A stretch of DNA of 64,000 nt from Micromonospora sp. WMMA1363 (GTDB lineage Bacteria > Actinomycetota > Actinomycetes > Mycobacteriales > Micromonosporaceae). The stretch spans positions 5,634,001-5,698,000 of the forward strand of contig NZ_JAUALB010000001.1 in the NCBI RefSeq assembly GCF_030345795.1, written 5' to 3'. The translations under genes and the position numbers were made by a program. Shown piece by piece: positions 18,443 through 26,010 of the stretch (the first letter of the stretch is position 1; every line of letters starts with the position of its first letter). The notes below the pieces were generated by a model that saw only the letters and a list, made by a program, of their open reading frames with translations, did no database searches and was not told the DNA's origin.

Positions 18443-18654
18443 CGTGGGAGCCTTCCGGTCGTGGGCGGTTTTTCGGCGGTGGGTTCGCAGGGTGTTGCGG
18501 GAGGAACGCGTAGAACGGCCCGCTGAGAGCGACGTAGACGCAAGATCCCGGGTGGGTCGGGTAAAGGCGTCAATGTCTCTGTGTGGCTCTCAGCGGGCTG
18601 TTCTCTGCGGGTCGGTGGCGGTTGTTTGCGCTCGTTGTGGGAGGGGCTGAACCA

Positions 18655-18869
18655 TCTCCGCATCTCCGCATCTCCGCAAACAGGGCTGTGAGCTGCGGAA
18701 ACAGGTGCGGAGATTGACGGTCGGTGGTGGTGGCCATCTCCGCAAACTCTGGTGATCTCCGCATGATCGTGCGGAGATGCGGAGATGGGTTTGGTTCTAT
18801 GGGTTGGATCTCCGCAGGGTGTTTGGGCTGGTGGGCCGGGTTTTGTGCGGAGATGCGGAGATGCGGAGA
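18655..18869. repeat. Iteron field: 12 copies of TCTCCGCA in mirror-like order, probable replication origin
   Basis: Twelve exact copies of the octamer. Forward (TCTCCGCA) at 18655, 18663, 18671, 18737, 18756 and 18809; reverse (TGCGGAGA) at 18706, 18770, 18778, 18846, 18854 and 18862. Three contiguous forward copies open the field and three contiguous reverse copies close it, giving an overall inverted symmetry. It lies directly after the stop of the element helicase gene and before the left-end small genes in a 441-bp gap with no ORF. Iterons next to rep genes usually mark the origin; binding by the element's replication protein is inferred. Confidence 0.85.
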
Positions 18870-18883
18870 TGGTTCAGCGGGTT

Positions 18884-20443
18884 CTATCTGTCGTCCTGCT
18901 TGACCCAGAACAGGCCCCGGTCGCCTCGTTCGGTTTTGCCGGCGCGCAGGACGTGATCGCCGCGCCACCGGCCTGCTTGTCCGGTGAGCATGCGGCCGAG
19001 TTGCAGTGCGTTGGGGAGGCGGCCGGCTTGGGTGGTGATGAACTGGCCGTTCCATGGGTCGTTGATGTCGCTGCCGAGGTGCAGGGGTTCGGCGTCGCGG
19101 CGTAGTTCGGCGGCGGTCATCTGCCGGTCGCCGTGGCGGTCGTGCCAGCAGGTGAGGAACGCGCGCCAGCGCGTTTCGTCTTCATCGATTTCCCGGACGT
19201 CGGCGGCGTTGGTGAGGAACCCGGCGATGTCGTGGTGGGCGAGGAACCCGCCGAGGTATTGCGCCCACGGGGTGAACTGCCGCATCGTCACCCCGGTCAC
19301 GCGGGGTGCTCCTTGGCGGGTCCAGTCGAGTACGAGCACGAGCAGGTGCCACAGGACGGTGAGTTGGTTGGCGGGGGCGGTGATCCACTGGTCGAGGTGG
19401 GGGATGCCGAACCCGGATTGGTCGCGGAGTTCGGGGCGGGGCATGTCGGGGTCGAGGTGCACGCGCACGGTGCGGGAGGCCATGTCGCCTCCGACTTGGA
19501 GGTTGTTGCCGGTGGCCATCCACAGTCGGTCGTTGGTGGTGGCGATGTTGCGGGACGCGCCTAACTGGCGGTCGGACCAGGTGCCGGCGGTGACGAGTAG
19601 GGCGAGGGTGGGTGAGTCGATGACGGTTCCTTCGGCGAGGTTGTCCCAGATGACCACGCCGACCTGTTCGGCGAACACGGCGGTGATTGATTTGCGGAGT
19701 TCTTCTTCGGCGTAGGCCCAGGGCATGACGCGTTGGCCGTAGAGCATGCCGGGGCCGGCGGTGAGGATGGATTTGCCGGATGAGGGCATGGTGGCGTCGA
19801 TGAGCGCGAACGGGGTCAGGGAGTGGGTGAAGTGCCGCAGGATCGGCGTGGCCAGCAGGGCGATGTAGTTGGCCCGGTCCGCGGCGCTGGCCCATGGGAA
19901 GTCGCGCAGGAACCGGCCGAGCAGGAACCGGCGGGCCTCCGCTACCTGCTCGCTGGTGGGCGCGTCCGGGACGGGTGGCAGCGCGACTTTTGAGGCGAGG
20001 TAGAAGCCGGTCGCGGGGTCGTAGCCGGGCTGTTGGAGCAGGGTGCCGTCTCGGCGGAGCACGGGAGCGCCGATCACGCCGCGTAGTACCGGCACGCCCG
20101 GCCATGTCTTTCCCGCCAGCACGGACGACAGCACCTCGCGCGAGGGGGTGGTTTCCTCGTCGTAGGGTTCCGGGTTGCCCTGGTCGTTCTTGCGGGTCCT
20201 GGTGCGGTACACCCGGGCGTACTCGGCGAGCAGCCCGGCCAGTCCCGCCGGAGTGATCACGCTGGCCGACACCGGCAGCGGGGAGTCCTCATCGGCGGCG
20301 GCGGCCAGCCCGCCGGAGACGGCTTCCATGTGCACTAGCGCCCCGGCGGAGACGTACGTGTCGGGCAGCAGGCCCTGCGCGAGTTCCTGCTTGAGGACGC
20401 GGATGGTTTCGGGGCCGGTGCCGATGTGCAGCTTTTTGATCAC
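18884..20443 (-). CDS. AICE replication helicase/ATPase
   Basis: 519-residue ATPase likely to act as the replicative helicase with the neighbouring prim-pol. The Walker A motif is DATMPSSGKSILT near the middle and Walker B is VGVVIWDNLAEG, followed by a sensor-like LWMATGNNLQVGGDM. This layout resembles the phage/plasmid DUF927 and SF3-like helicases of integrative elements. The GTG at 20443 has a GAGGAGG site; the longer upstream open frame crosses the previous gene and has shadow composition. The start overlaps the stop of the DpdA-like gene (GTGA). Located in the cytoplasm; expected to bind the iterons directly downstream. Confidence 0.8.
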   Translation of the reverse strand: MIKKLHIGTGPETIRVLKQELAQGLLPDTYVSAGALVHMEAVSGGLAAAADEDSPLPVSASVITPAGLAGLLAEYARVYRTRTRKNDQGNPEPYDEETTPSREVLSSVLAGKTWPGVPVLRGVIGAPVLRRDGTLLQQPGYDPATGFYLASKVALPPVPDAPTSEQVAEARRFLLGRFLRDFPWASAADRANYIALLATPILRHFTHSLTPFALIDATMPSSGKSILTAGPGMLYGQRVMPWAYAEEELRKSITAVFAEQVGVVIWDNLAEGTVIDSPTLALLVTAGTWSDRQLGASRNIATTNDRLWMATGNNLQVGGDMASRTVRVHLDPDMPRPELRDQSGFGIPHLDQWITAPANQLTVLWHLLVLVLDWTRQGAPRVTGVTMRQFTPWAQYLGGFLAHHDIAGFLTNAADVREIDEDETRWRAFLTCWHDRHGDRQMTAAELRRDAEPLHLGSDINDPWNGQFITTQAGRLPNALQLGRMLTGQAGRWRGDHVLRAGKTERGDRGLFWVKQDDR

Positions 20444-21273
20444 GCTGCCTCCTCTCGGTGGTGCGCCGGGTGTCGACCGGCCGCAGCTGCGAGCACGGCT
20501 GTTCGCCAGTGCAGGGCATAGGGCAGGCAGTTGGCGCAGTTGCGGTGCCGTGCGGCGCGTACGCATTCGGTGAGGGCGGGTCGGCGGAGTTTGCGGGCGT
20601 CGATGGACCAAGCGAGGGAGTCGGCGGAGGTGAGTAGGTGGCCGTACTCGGCCAGGCCGAGGGTTTTGAACCCGAAGCCGTGCAGCCGGCGCACGCCGCG
20701 CTGGTGCAGCCGGGTCAGGATCGGTGCGGCGGCGCGGGTTCCTTGTCGGCGGCACACGGAGCCGAGCCCGACCAGCGGCATCGTGGTCAGGTCGACGCGC
20801 AGCATCGTCCAGTACAGGTCGACGCAGCGTAGGTAGTCGTCGGCTTCCCACCCTTGCACGACGGGGATGATGGGCAGCTCGGGGGCGCGCTCGCGCAGCT
20901 GCGCGTAGTTCGCGACGGTGCGCCGCTGATGCTCGGCGACGGTGAGGTGGGTCCCGGCGAACCGCTGCCCGGCGGCGGTGCCGCCGTTGATGACGATCGG
21001 TTCGCACATCCAGTCCTGCGGGGCGGCCCACAACAGGCGGCCGATCTGGTCGCGGTAGCGGCGTAGCCGGTTGATGTAGTCGGTGGGGGTGACGGTCCAC
21101 CGGCCGTACTGCTGGAGCTCGGTGAACCCGCCGGAGTCGCACGCCCACGCAGCCGCGGCGCGGGGCAGCGTCTTGTACACCCGTAGCCGCCGGTCGGACA
21201 CGAACAACGGCACACCTGCCCGTGCCAGCCAGCCGGGCTGATGGGTGCCCAGCAGGAACAACGCCCCGCTCAT
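20440..21273 (-). CDS. DpdA/TGT-like 7-deazaguanine transglycosylase family protein
   Basis: 277-residue protein resembling the DpdA branch of the tRNA-guanine transglycosylase superfamily, which swaps guanine for 7-deazaguanine bases in DNA. The string ACDSGGFTELQQYGRW parallels the DSGGFQ active-site motif of TGT. Also seen are APQDWMCEP, IPVVQGW, GLGSV and the GFGFKTLGLAEYG motif corresponding to the substrate-binding Gly-x-Gly region, plus a late CANC pair. It sits between prim-pol and helicase with 4-bp overlaps on both sides, so it is cotranscribed with replication. No preQ0 synthesis genes are in the element, so the base would have to come from the host. The alternative is a TGT-fold protein with another role. 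Confidence 0.7.
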   Translation of the reverse strand: MSGALFLLGTHQPGWLARAGVPLFVSDRRLRVYKTLPRAAAAWACDSGGFTELQQYGRWTVTPTDYINRLRRYRDQIGRLLWAAPQDWMCEPIVINGGTAAGQRFAGTHLTVAEHQRRTVANYAQLRERAPELPIIPVVQGWEADDYLRCVDLYWTMLRVDLTTMPLVGLGSVCRRQGTRAAAPILTRLHQRGVRRLHGFGFKTLGLAEYGHLLTSADSLAWSIDARKLRRPALTECVRAARHRNCANCLPYALHWRTAVLAAAAGRHPAHHREEAA

Positions 21274-22256
21274 GCGGCCCGCCCTGCGGCGTTCAGGTGG
21301 CGGGGCCGTCGCGCGCCGGCACGCAGGCCGGAGGCGATCGTGCGGGCCACCTCACGCGCCGACAGGCCGGTCGACAGGGCGGCCGGCTCCAACGCGGCGG
21401 ACACGTCGTCCTCGGTGAGCACGCCTCCAGCGACCAGCTCACCGAGTACCGCCGCGCTGATGAACAGCACGTTGTTCCGCTCTCCTTCGGGGGCGGTGGT
21501 GAGGTGGTCGACTTGGCGGCGGATCGCGGCGGCGACATATCGGCCGTGCCGGTCCGGCGGCAGCGCCACCGCGGCGGGCCGGTAGGCGGGCCGTACGGCC
21601 GGAGTGAGCAGCGACGCGAGCCATCCGGGCAGCGGGCAGGGGTCGCAGTCCAGGGCGACGGTGTAGGGGCGGGCGTTGATGGTGGAGCCGGCGGCCACGA
21701 CGTAACCGCCGTGTGACTTGGTGTCGACCTTCCAGCCGAGCCCGCCCCGCTCGCCTACGGTGTTGCCCAGGCGGGGGCCGGTGTCGGGGTGGCGGTAGAA
21801 CAGGTGGCTTCCGCCCCGCCCAGTGCTCTGCGTGTACGTGGCATCAACGGTGCCGCCGTGGCGGGCGGCCAGGGCGGCGAGCACGTCCACGCCGTCCCGC
21901 ATGCCGGCCCACTCGGCCGGCGGGGTGTCGTCGGGATGCTTGGGCACGTCTAGGTCGACCACCAGCAGCCCGGACGGCCCGCACGCGATGCCGACACCGT
22001 AGGGCCGGTGCGTCCACGCCCGCCGGATACGGGTCGGGTCGGTGGTGGCGCGGTCTTCCCACCCGACGTGCCGCTCGGCCGCCCGGCAGCGGGGGTCGGT
22101 GCGGTCGCAGCGGGCGGCGGTGCACCGGTTCGGGAATGCCGGTCGTTTCGCCTCGTCCTCGGCGGCGTGCGGGTGGTCGGGGCGTAGGGGGAACACGTGC
22201 CAGCCGCGCGCCGCACAGGTGAGCGCGGCGGCCAGCAACACGGAAGCCTCAGGCAT
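21270..22256 (-). CDS. Bifunctional DNA primase/polymerase (prim-pol)
   Basis: 328-residue archaeo-eukaryotic-type prim-pol. The catalytic acidic motif is LLVVDLDVPKH, the histidine motif region GRGGSHLFYRH, and the later core string GWKVDTKSHGGYVVAAGS is typical of the family in AICEs and phages. A zinc-like cluster (CTAARCDRTDPRC) lies near the N-terminus. ATG at 22256; the stop overlaps the DpdA-like gene. It would prime and start element replication with the helicase encoded two genes downstream. Confidence 0.9.
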   Translation of the reverse strand: MPEASVLLAAALTCAARGWHVFPLRPDHPHAAEDEAKRPAFPNRCTAARCDRTDPRCRAAERHVGWEDRATTDPTRIRRAWTHRPYGVGIACGPSGLLVVDLDVPKHPDDTPPAEWAGMRDGVDVLAALAARHGGTVDATYTQSTGRGGSHLFYRHPDTGPRLGNTVGERGGLGWKVDTKSHGGYVVAAGSTINARPYTVALDCDPCPLPGWLASLLTPAVRPAYRPAAVALPPDRHGRYVAAAIRRQVDHLTTAPEGERNNVLFISAAVLGELVAGGVLTEDDVSAALEPAALSTGLSAREVARTIASGLRAGARRPRHLNAAGRAA

Positions 22257-22425
22257 GAGATTCCTTCCAGGCAGCGGCGAGCGATGGCCAGCGCCGGACG
22301 GGCGCTGGCCACCAGGTGGTGAGCGCGCGAAGCGCGCCGGTCAGGGGTTCGGGGCTATCCGCTGTGGTGCCGGTGGCGGTAGACGTTGTTGCAGGTGGTC
22401 GCCGGATTGGCGGTGTTGGACGCAT
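22249..22425 (-). CDS. Small protein at the head of the replication operon, 58 residues
   Basis: Begins MRPTPPIRRPPATTSTATG and ends TWWPAPVRRWPSLAAAWKESHA. A GAAGAAGA site lies 7 bases before ATG 22425, and the stop overlaps the prim-pol start by 8 bp, which supports coupling. Pro/Thr-rich N-terminus and a Trp-rich C-terminal helix. No family recognised. Confidence 0.5.
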   Translation of the reverse strand: MRPTPPIRRPPATTSTATGTTADSPEPLTGALRALTTWWPAPVRRWPSLAAAWKESHA

Positions 22426-22521
22426 CGTTCGGTCTTCTTCGCCCGGTCCTGTGGGGTAGCCACGATGGACACTCATAGCTATCGTTTGATTACTCAGGGA
22501 TTCGGTGTATGGGGAGGCCGG

Positions 22522-23715
22522 GTGTCGAGCAACGATGACTTTTTTGCCACGAAGAAGGCGGCAGCGGTTTTCAAGCACGGCATTCTGTCCCGGTATCCCG
22601 TGGTGTTCGCCGCGAAAGCGGGCATGAACGTGCGCGACCATCGAGTGACGTTCCTGGACGGCTACGCTGGGCAAGGTCGCTACGGCGACGGTGAACCTGG
22701 TTCGCCGTTGCTGTTGGTCGAGTCAGCCCGCCAGGTCGAGAGTTTCCGGTCGGTACGCGGAATTTTCGTTGAGCGGAATGACGCGAATTTCGAGAACTTG
22801 TCCCAAGTGCTCAGCGAGGTTGAGTGCGTCAGGAAGCCGGTGCTGTTTCACCGTTCTTTGGATGACTGCCTGCCGGAGATTCTGGATTTGGTGAAAGAGG
22901 ACGCGTTGTTCGCGTTCCTGGACCCGTTCGGGCCGGCGTTGGATTTCAACCTGATACGGTCCGGTCTGCTGAGCCGTCCCGAGCGACCGCCAACAGAGGT
23001 GTTGCTACATATCAGCGTGTCGACGGTGGCCCGCATGGGAGGGCAACTGCGTACCGCACGCGCAGACGGTAAGCCGTTGACGGGATCGCCGTTGGCCACG
23101 GCGCAACGCCTGAACCGGTTCCTCGGTGGCGACTGGTGGCAGGAGCATTTCGCTACCGTCTCCGACAAGCACGATGATTATCAGGCGACGCAGGCCGCGC
23201 TGACGGTCGCCGACAAGTACCGCGACATGATCGCCGCGGGGACAGGTTTCATGTCGATGAGCATGCCGGTACGGCCCCGACCGGATCTGCTACCCAAGTA
23301 TGTGCTGGCGTTGTTCACCCGCCACGTCGAGGGGGTATGGTGCTTCGCTGACGCGTTAGGCAAGGCCGGTGCTGACTGGCGTCGCGCGTGCACGGCCGCG
23401 GCGTGGAACCGCGGCATCTCACCGGACCAGCCGACCCTGTTCGACTTGGAGATGCTGGCCCCGGGCGGCGATGTCACCGAGTCGGCCAACAATAGGGACT
23501 GGATCGCCACGATCGCCGCGAACATTCTGCATCTGGCAACGACCGTCGGCCCGTTCCGCATCGCGGACCGGGTAACCGACGTATACGGTGACACGCTCGG
23601 TTCGGCGTGGATTCCGCACGTGCGGTCCGCCGTGCAGGACCTGCACCGGCAGGGGCTCATCGCGAACGACGGAAAGGGCAAGCGCTTCCACTATGCCCTG
23701 ATCCGTCGCTACTGA
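22522..23715 (+). CDS. tcmP: Three-Cys-motif partner protein TcmP
   Basis: 397-residue protein of the TcmP family, named for its constant association with three-Cys-motif (DUF5131) proteins; the biochemical role is unknown. It has a Rossmann/methyltransferase-like start: VTFLDGYAGQGRYGDGEPGSP, then GIFVERNDANFENL and FAFLDPFGPALDF, where the acidic residues could bind a cofactor. It has a C-terminal winged-helix-like region. GTG 22522 follows GGGGAGG at 22511-22517; an in-frame ATG at 22465 is the alternative. It is divergent from the replication operon and convergent with its partner, with one base between stops. AT content is higher than in neighbouring element genes. Confidence 0.88.
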   Translation: MSSNDDFFATKKAAAVFKHGILSRYPVVFAAKAGMNVRDHRVTFLDGYAGQGRYGDGEPGSPLLLVESARQVESFRSVRGIFVERNDANFENLSQVLSEVECVRKPVLFHRSLDDCLPEILDLVKEDALFAFLDPFGPALDFNLIRSGLLSRPERPPTEVLLHISVSTVARMGGQLRTARADGKPLTGSPLATAQRLNRFLGGDWWQEHFATVSDKHDDYQATQAALTVADKYRDMIAAGTGFMSMSMPVRPRPDLLPKYVLALFTRHVEGVWCFADALGKAGADWRRACTAAAWNRGISPDQPTLFDLEMLAPGGDVTESANNRDWIATIAANILHLATTVGPFRIADRVTDVYGDTLGSAWIPHVRSAVQDLHRQGLIANDGKGKRFHYALIRRY

Positions 23716-23716
23716 C

Positions 23717-24475
23717 TCACACCGCTACCGCCACGAGGTCTCGCGCCGGCATCTGGTCCCAGGTGCGTCCGTCGAGGGTCCGCCCGCCGGCCTTCGGGGT
23801 ACGGCCACCCCACTGCTTGAAGAAGAACGGCACACCACCCTCGACGCAGCGATCTCGCACAGTGCGTGCCCATGTCGGCGACATCGGCCGGGCGGACTGC
23901 CCGGACTCGCCTCCGACGATCACCCAATGCATCCCGGACAGGTCGATGCCCGGCAACGGGCCGAGCAGGGGCTCGGCCGAGACGAACCGCACCGCTGCGG
24001 GAACCTGACGCAGATAGTCCAGACGGGCAAGCTGGTCGGCGTCTTCCACGCTGACCCCCATCCACACGTTCGCCGGCCAGTCGAACAGGTGCGCGACCTT
24101 GGCCAGACGGGCAGCGCGTTTGGTCAGGATCTGGTAGGTGTGTTGCGGCGTCGCCGTCATCACGTCGAAGACCTGCTGGATGAACGAGGTTGGCACGCGG
24201 GCGTGGAACAGGTCCGACATCGAGTTCACGAACACCATCCGCGGCTGGTGCCACCGCAGCGGAAGTCTCACCGCGTCTGGGTGCACGGTCACCGCGAACC
24301 CGGGACCGGACGTACGGGGGTCACCGTCGTTTTGATACTTCGCCGAGCCCATCGCCTTCAAACGCTTGGCCAGCGTCAGGGCGTAGCAGTTGTCGCAACC
24401 AGCGGAGATACGGTCGCATCCGGTGGTGGGGTTCCACGTGGCCTCGGTCCACTCGATCGCACTGTGATCAGCCAT
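23717..24475 (-). CDS. DUF5131 (phage Gp37/Gp68) three-Cys-motif protein
   Basis: 252-residue DUF5131 protein, the partner of TcmP. The cysteine cluster is TTGCDRISAGCDNCYALTLA, resembling but not equal to a radical-SAM Cx3Cx2C motif, and an iron-sulfur role is plausible. Other family strings are FVNSMSDLFH, QILTKRA, WMGVSVED, VGGESGQSARPM and FFFKQWGG. The ATG at 24475 has AAGGGG six bases upstream, better than the ATG at 24481. Family members in phages and islands are often linked to DNA or tRNA modification, but no reaction is established. Confidence 0.9.
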   Translation of the reverse strand: MADHSAIEWTEATWNPTTGCDRISAGCDNCYALTLAKRLKAMGSAKYQNDGDPRTSGPGFAVTVHPDAVRLPLRWHQPRMVFVNSMSDLFHARVPTSFIQQVFDVMTATPQHTYQILTKRAARLAKVAHLFDWPANVWMGVSVEDADQLARLDYLRQVPAAVRFVSAEPLLGPLPGIDLSGMHWVIVGGESGQSARPMSPTWARTVRDRCVEGGVPFFFKQWGGRTPKAGGRTLDGRTWDQMPARDLVAVAV

Positions 24476-24674
24476 GGCCATCCCCTTTCCTTTTATGATC
24501 GACATCCTGTCGCACATAGGTACGGCTCGAACAGAGAGCAAATCACATGCGTGTGACTCGCCGTCACCCTGTGTCCCGCAACGGGTAACGGCAGGTTTCG
24601 GGGCAACGACACGGCGCCAGCCGACACGCAGGCAGGCCGGCAGGCCATGACACGCCGGCAAACGATCAGAGGAT

Positions 24675-24977
24675 TCACGCCGCGCCCCCGGCCAGCCGGT
24701 CGGGAAACGGCAGCATGGCCCCGCCGTCACCACTGGCCGTCCGGGTGGCCCGTCCGGCCTGCCGGGCGGGGGTGATGTTCAGGCGTAGGTAGAGCCGGGC
24801 GAGGCCGGCGTCGGCGCCGGTCAGCGGCCGACGCTGGCCGCGCTGCGCGATGTGGCCGGCGGCGGCCAGGGCGCGGGCGGCGGCGTCGAGTTCGGCCGGC
24901 GTGCCGATCAACCACACCTCCAAGCCGGACAACCGCGCGTCACGCAGCGACGGCCGGTCGCCGTAACCGCCGGTCAT
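24675..24977 (-). CDS. Hypothetical protein, 100 residues
   Basis: Begins MTGGYGDRPSLRDARLSGLE with a GAGGG site 6 bases before ATG 24977. The core (VWLIGTPAELDAAARALAAAG, then YLRLNI) has the strand-helix-strand pattern of small AICE proteins of unknown role. Its start overlaps the stop of the upstream gene by one base. The 200 bp downstream to the DUF5131 start hold no gene, only promoter-sized spacer. Confidence 0.6.
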   Translation of the reverse strand: MTGGYGDRPSLRDARLSGLEVWLIGTPAELDAAARALAAAGHIAQRGQRRPLTGADAGLARLYLRLNITPARQAGRATRTASGDGGAMLPFPDRLAGGAA

Positions 24978-25309
24978 CAGACACCCTCGGGCGGGAAGCA
25001 CGCCGGGCAGGCCAACGCGCCGAGGTGGTCGGCCCACCCGGCGGTGTACTCGGCCCACCCACGGCCGGCGTGCGGGTCGGCCGGGTCGGGGGCGGGGGCG
25101 GGTTGGCAGGCCGGGCCGATGACCCAGCGCCGGTCGGCGGTGAACACCAACCGCCCACCGGTCGGCGGGTTGCCCTCTGCGTCGATGCTGTGGTGCGCGG
25201 CCTTGTGCGCCAGCACGCCGGGGGCGAGGCGGATCGGGGCGCAGACGATGAGGGCAGCGCGCTGGCCGTTGGTGAAGCGGGCCGCCGTCGCGGTCGTGGC
25301 GGTGGTCAT
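24977..25309 (-). CDS. Hypothetical protein, 110 residues
   Basis: Starts at ATG 25309 (MTTATTATAARFTNGQRAAL) with AAGGAG four bases upstream; an upstream in-frame start lacks a ribosome site. Contains a histidine pair (HKAAHHSID) and a C-terminal ALACPACFPPEG Cys-x-x-Cys. No family recognised. It is coupled to the 100-residue gene downstream. Confidence 0.6.
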   Translation of the reverse strand: MTTATTATAARFTNGQRAALIVCAPIRLAPGVLAHKAAHHSIDAEGNPPTGGRLVFTADRRWVIGPACQPAPAPDPADPHAGRGWAEYTAGWADHLGALACPACFPPEGV

Positions 25310-25361
25310 CGGTCTCCTTGTCGTGAAGGTCACGCAGGTGGTCGAGGGCGACGCGGCGGTG

Positions 25362-25811
25362 CTACCCGTGGTAGCGCCGGTCGGTGTCGTCGGCGGGCTC
25401 GCGTAGCGTGTCGGTGTAGGTGTTCGGGGTGAAGGGGCGTGCCGGGCGGGCGGCGGGCGCGGTGGGGGCGGTGTGGGTGGCGCGGCGGTAGGTGTTCATG
25501 ACGGCGCGTCCCCACCGGATGCGGACGCCTCTGCCTCGGCAGGGGCGGCACGGGCGGGTGCGGCGGGTGTGGTGGTGGCCGCTGCCTTTGCATCGCAGGC
25601 ACGGTGAGTAGGGGGTGCGGGAGCACTGTTCCCGGTAGATGAGCGCGCCAGCGGCGGCGGTCGTGAGGCCCCACCACGGGTGTCCGAGCCAGCCCGTGAG
25701 GCTACCGAGGGTGATCAATGTTAGTCCGGGTGTGGTGCGGGCGGTGAGCCAGAGCAGAGCGGCGAGCAGGGCGAACATTGCCCATAGCGGGTTGCGGGTG
25801 GGGGTGGTCAC
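25362..25811 (-). CDS. Membrane protein with DnaJ-like Cys motif, 149 residues
   Basis: Two hydrophobic segments near the N-terminus (WAMFALLAALLWLTAR and TLITLGSLTGWLGHPWWGL) are followed by a paired CxxCxGxG-type motif (CLRCKGSGHHH and CRPCRGRGVRI) resembling the zinc centre of DnaJ, then a Pro/Thr-rich tail. GTG at 25811 is preceded by GGAGG. It lies directly downstream of traB, so a part in the conjugation machinery at the membrane is possible but not shown. Confidence 0.6.
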   Translation of the reverse strand: MTTPTRNPLWAMFALLAALLWLTARTTPGLTLITLGSLTGWLGHPWWGLTTAAAGALIYREQCSRTPYSPCLRCKGSGHHHTRRTRPCRPCRGRGVRIRWGRAVMNTYRRATHTAPTAPAARPARPFTPNTYTDTLREPADDTDRRYHG

Positions 25812-25904
25812 CAGGGCCTCCAGGGCGGTTTTTGGGTGTGCGGCACCTACCGGCCGCGAGGGTGCGAGTCGGCTGGTGGGGTTGCGGTTAGGGGGCGAGG
25901 GTGG

Positions 25905-25954
25905 GGCCTAGCGGACCCGCGAGGCCTCGCGGGTGATGCCGCGAGGCCTAGCGG
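25905..25954. repeat. Palindrome flanked by direct repeats downstream of traB
   Basis: A perfect 20-bp palindrome ACCCGCGAGGCCTCGCGGGT occupies 25915-25934. It is bracketed by two copies of GGCCTAGCGG (25905-25914 and 25945-25954), and GCGAGGCCT repeats at 25919 and 25941. It lies in the 199-bp gap between the traB stop and the next gene. It could be a terminator or the cis-acting transfer locus (clt), which in some Streptomyces plasmids is near traB; no test is possible here. Confidence 0.7.
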
Positions 25955-26010
25955 CCCGTTCTTGATCGTTGGGGTGCCGGCCGGGCCGGTTTCGACTCGG
26001 CCGTCGGGTG

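Noticed and set aside
18570..19055. Leftward frame of 161 codons over the iteron field
   Set aside because: Its sequence simply translates the TCTCCGCA repeats and lacks a ribosome site; it overlaps the helicase end.
20444..21148. N-terminal extension of the helicase reading frame
   Set aside because: The extension overlaps the DpdA-like gene in another frame and is Arg/His/Pro-rich. The GTG at 20443 has a good ribosome site and a 4-bp overlap with the upstream stop.
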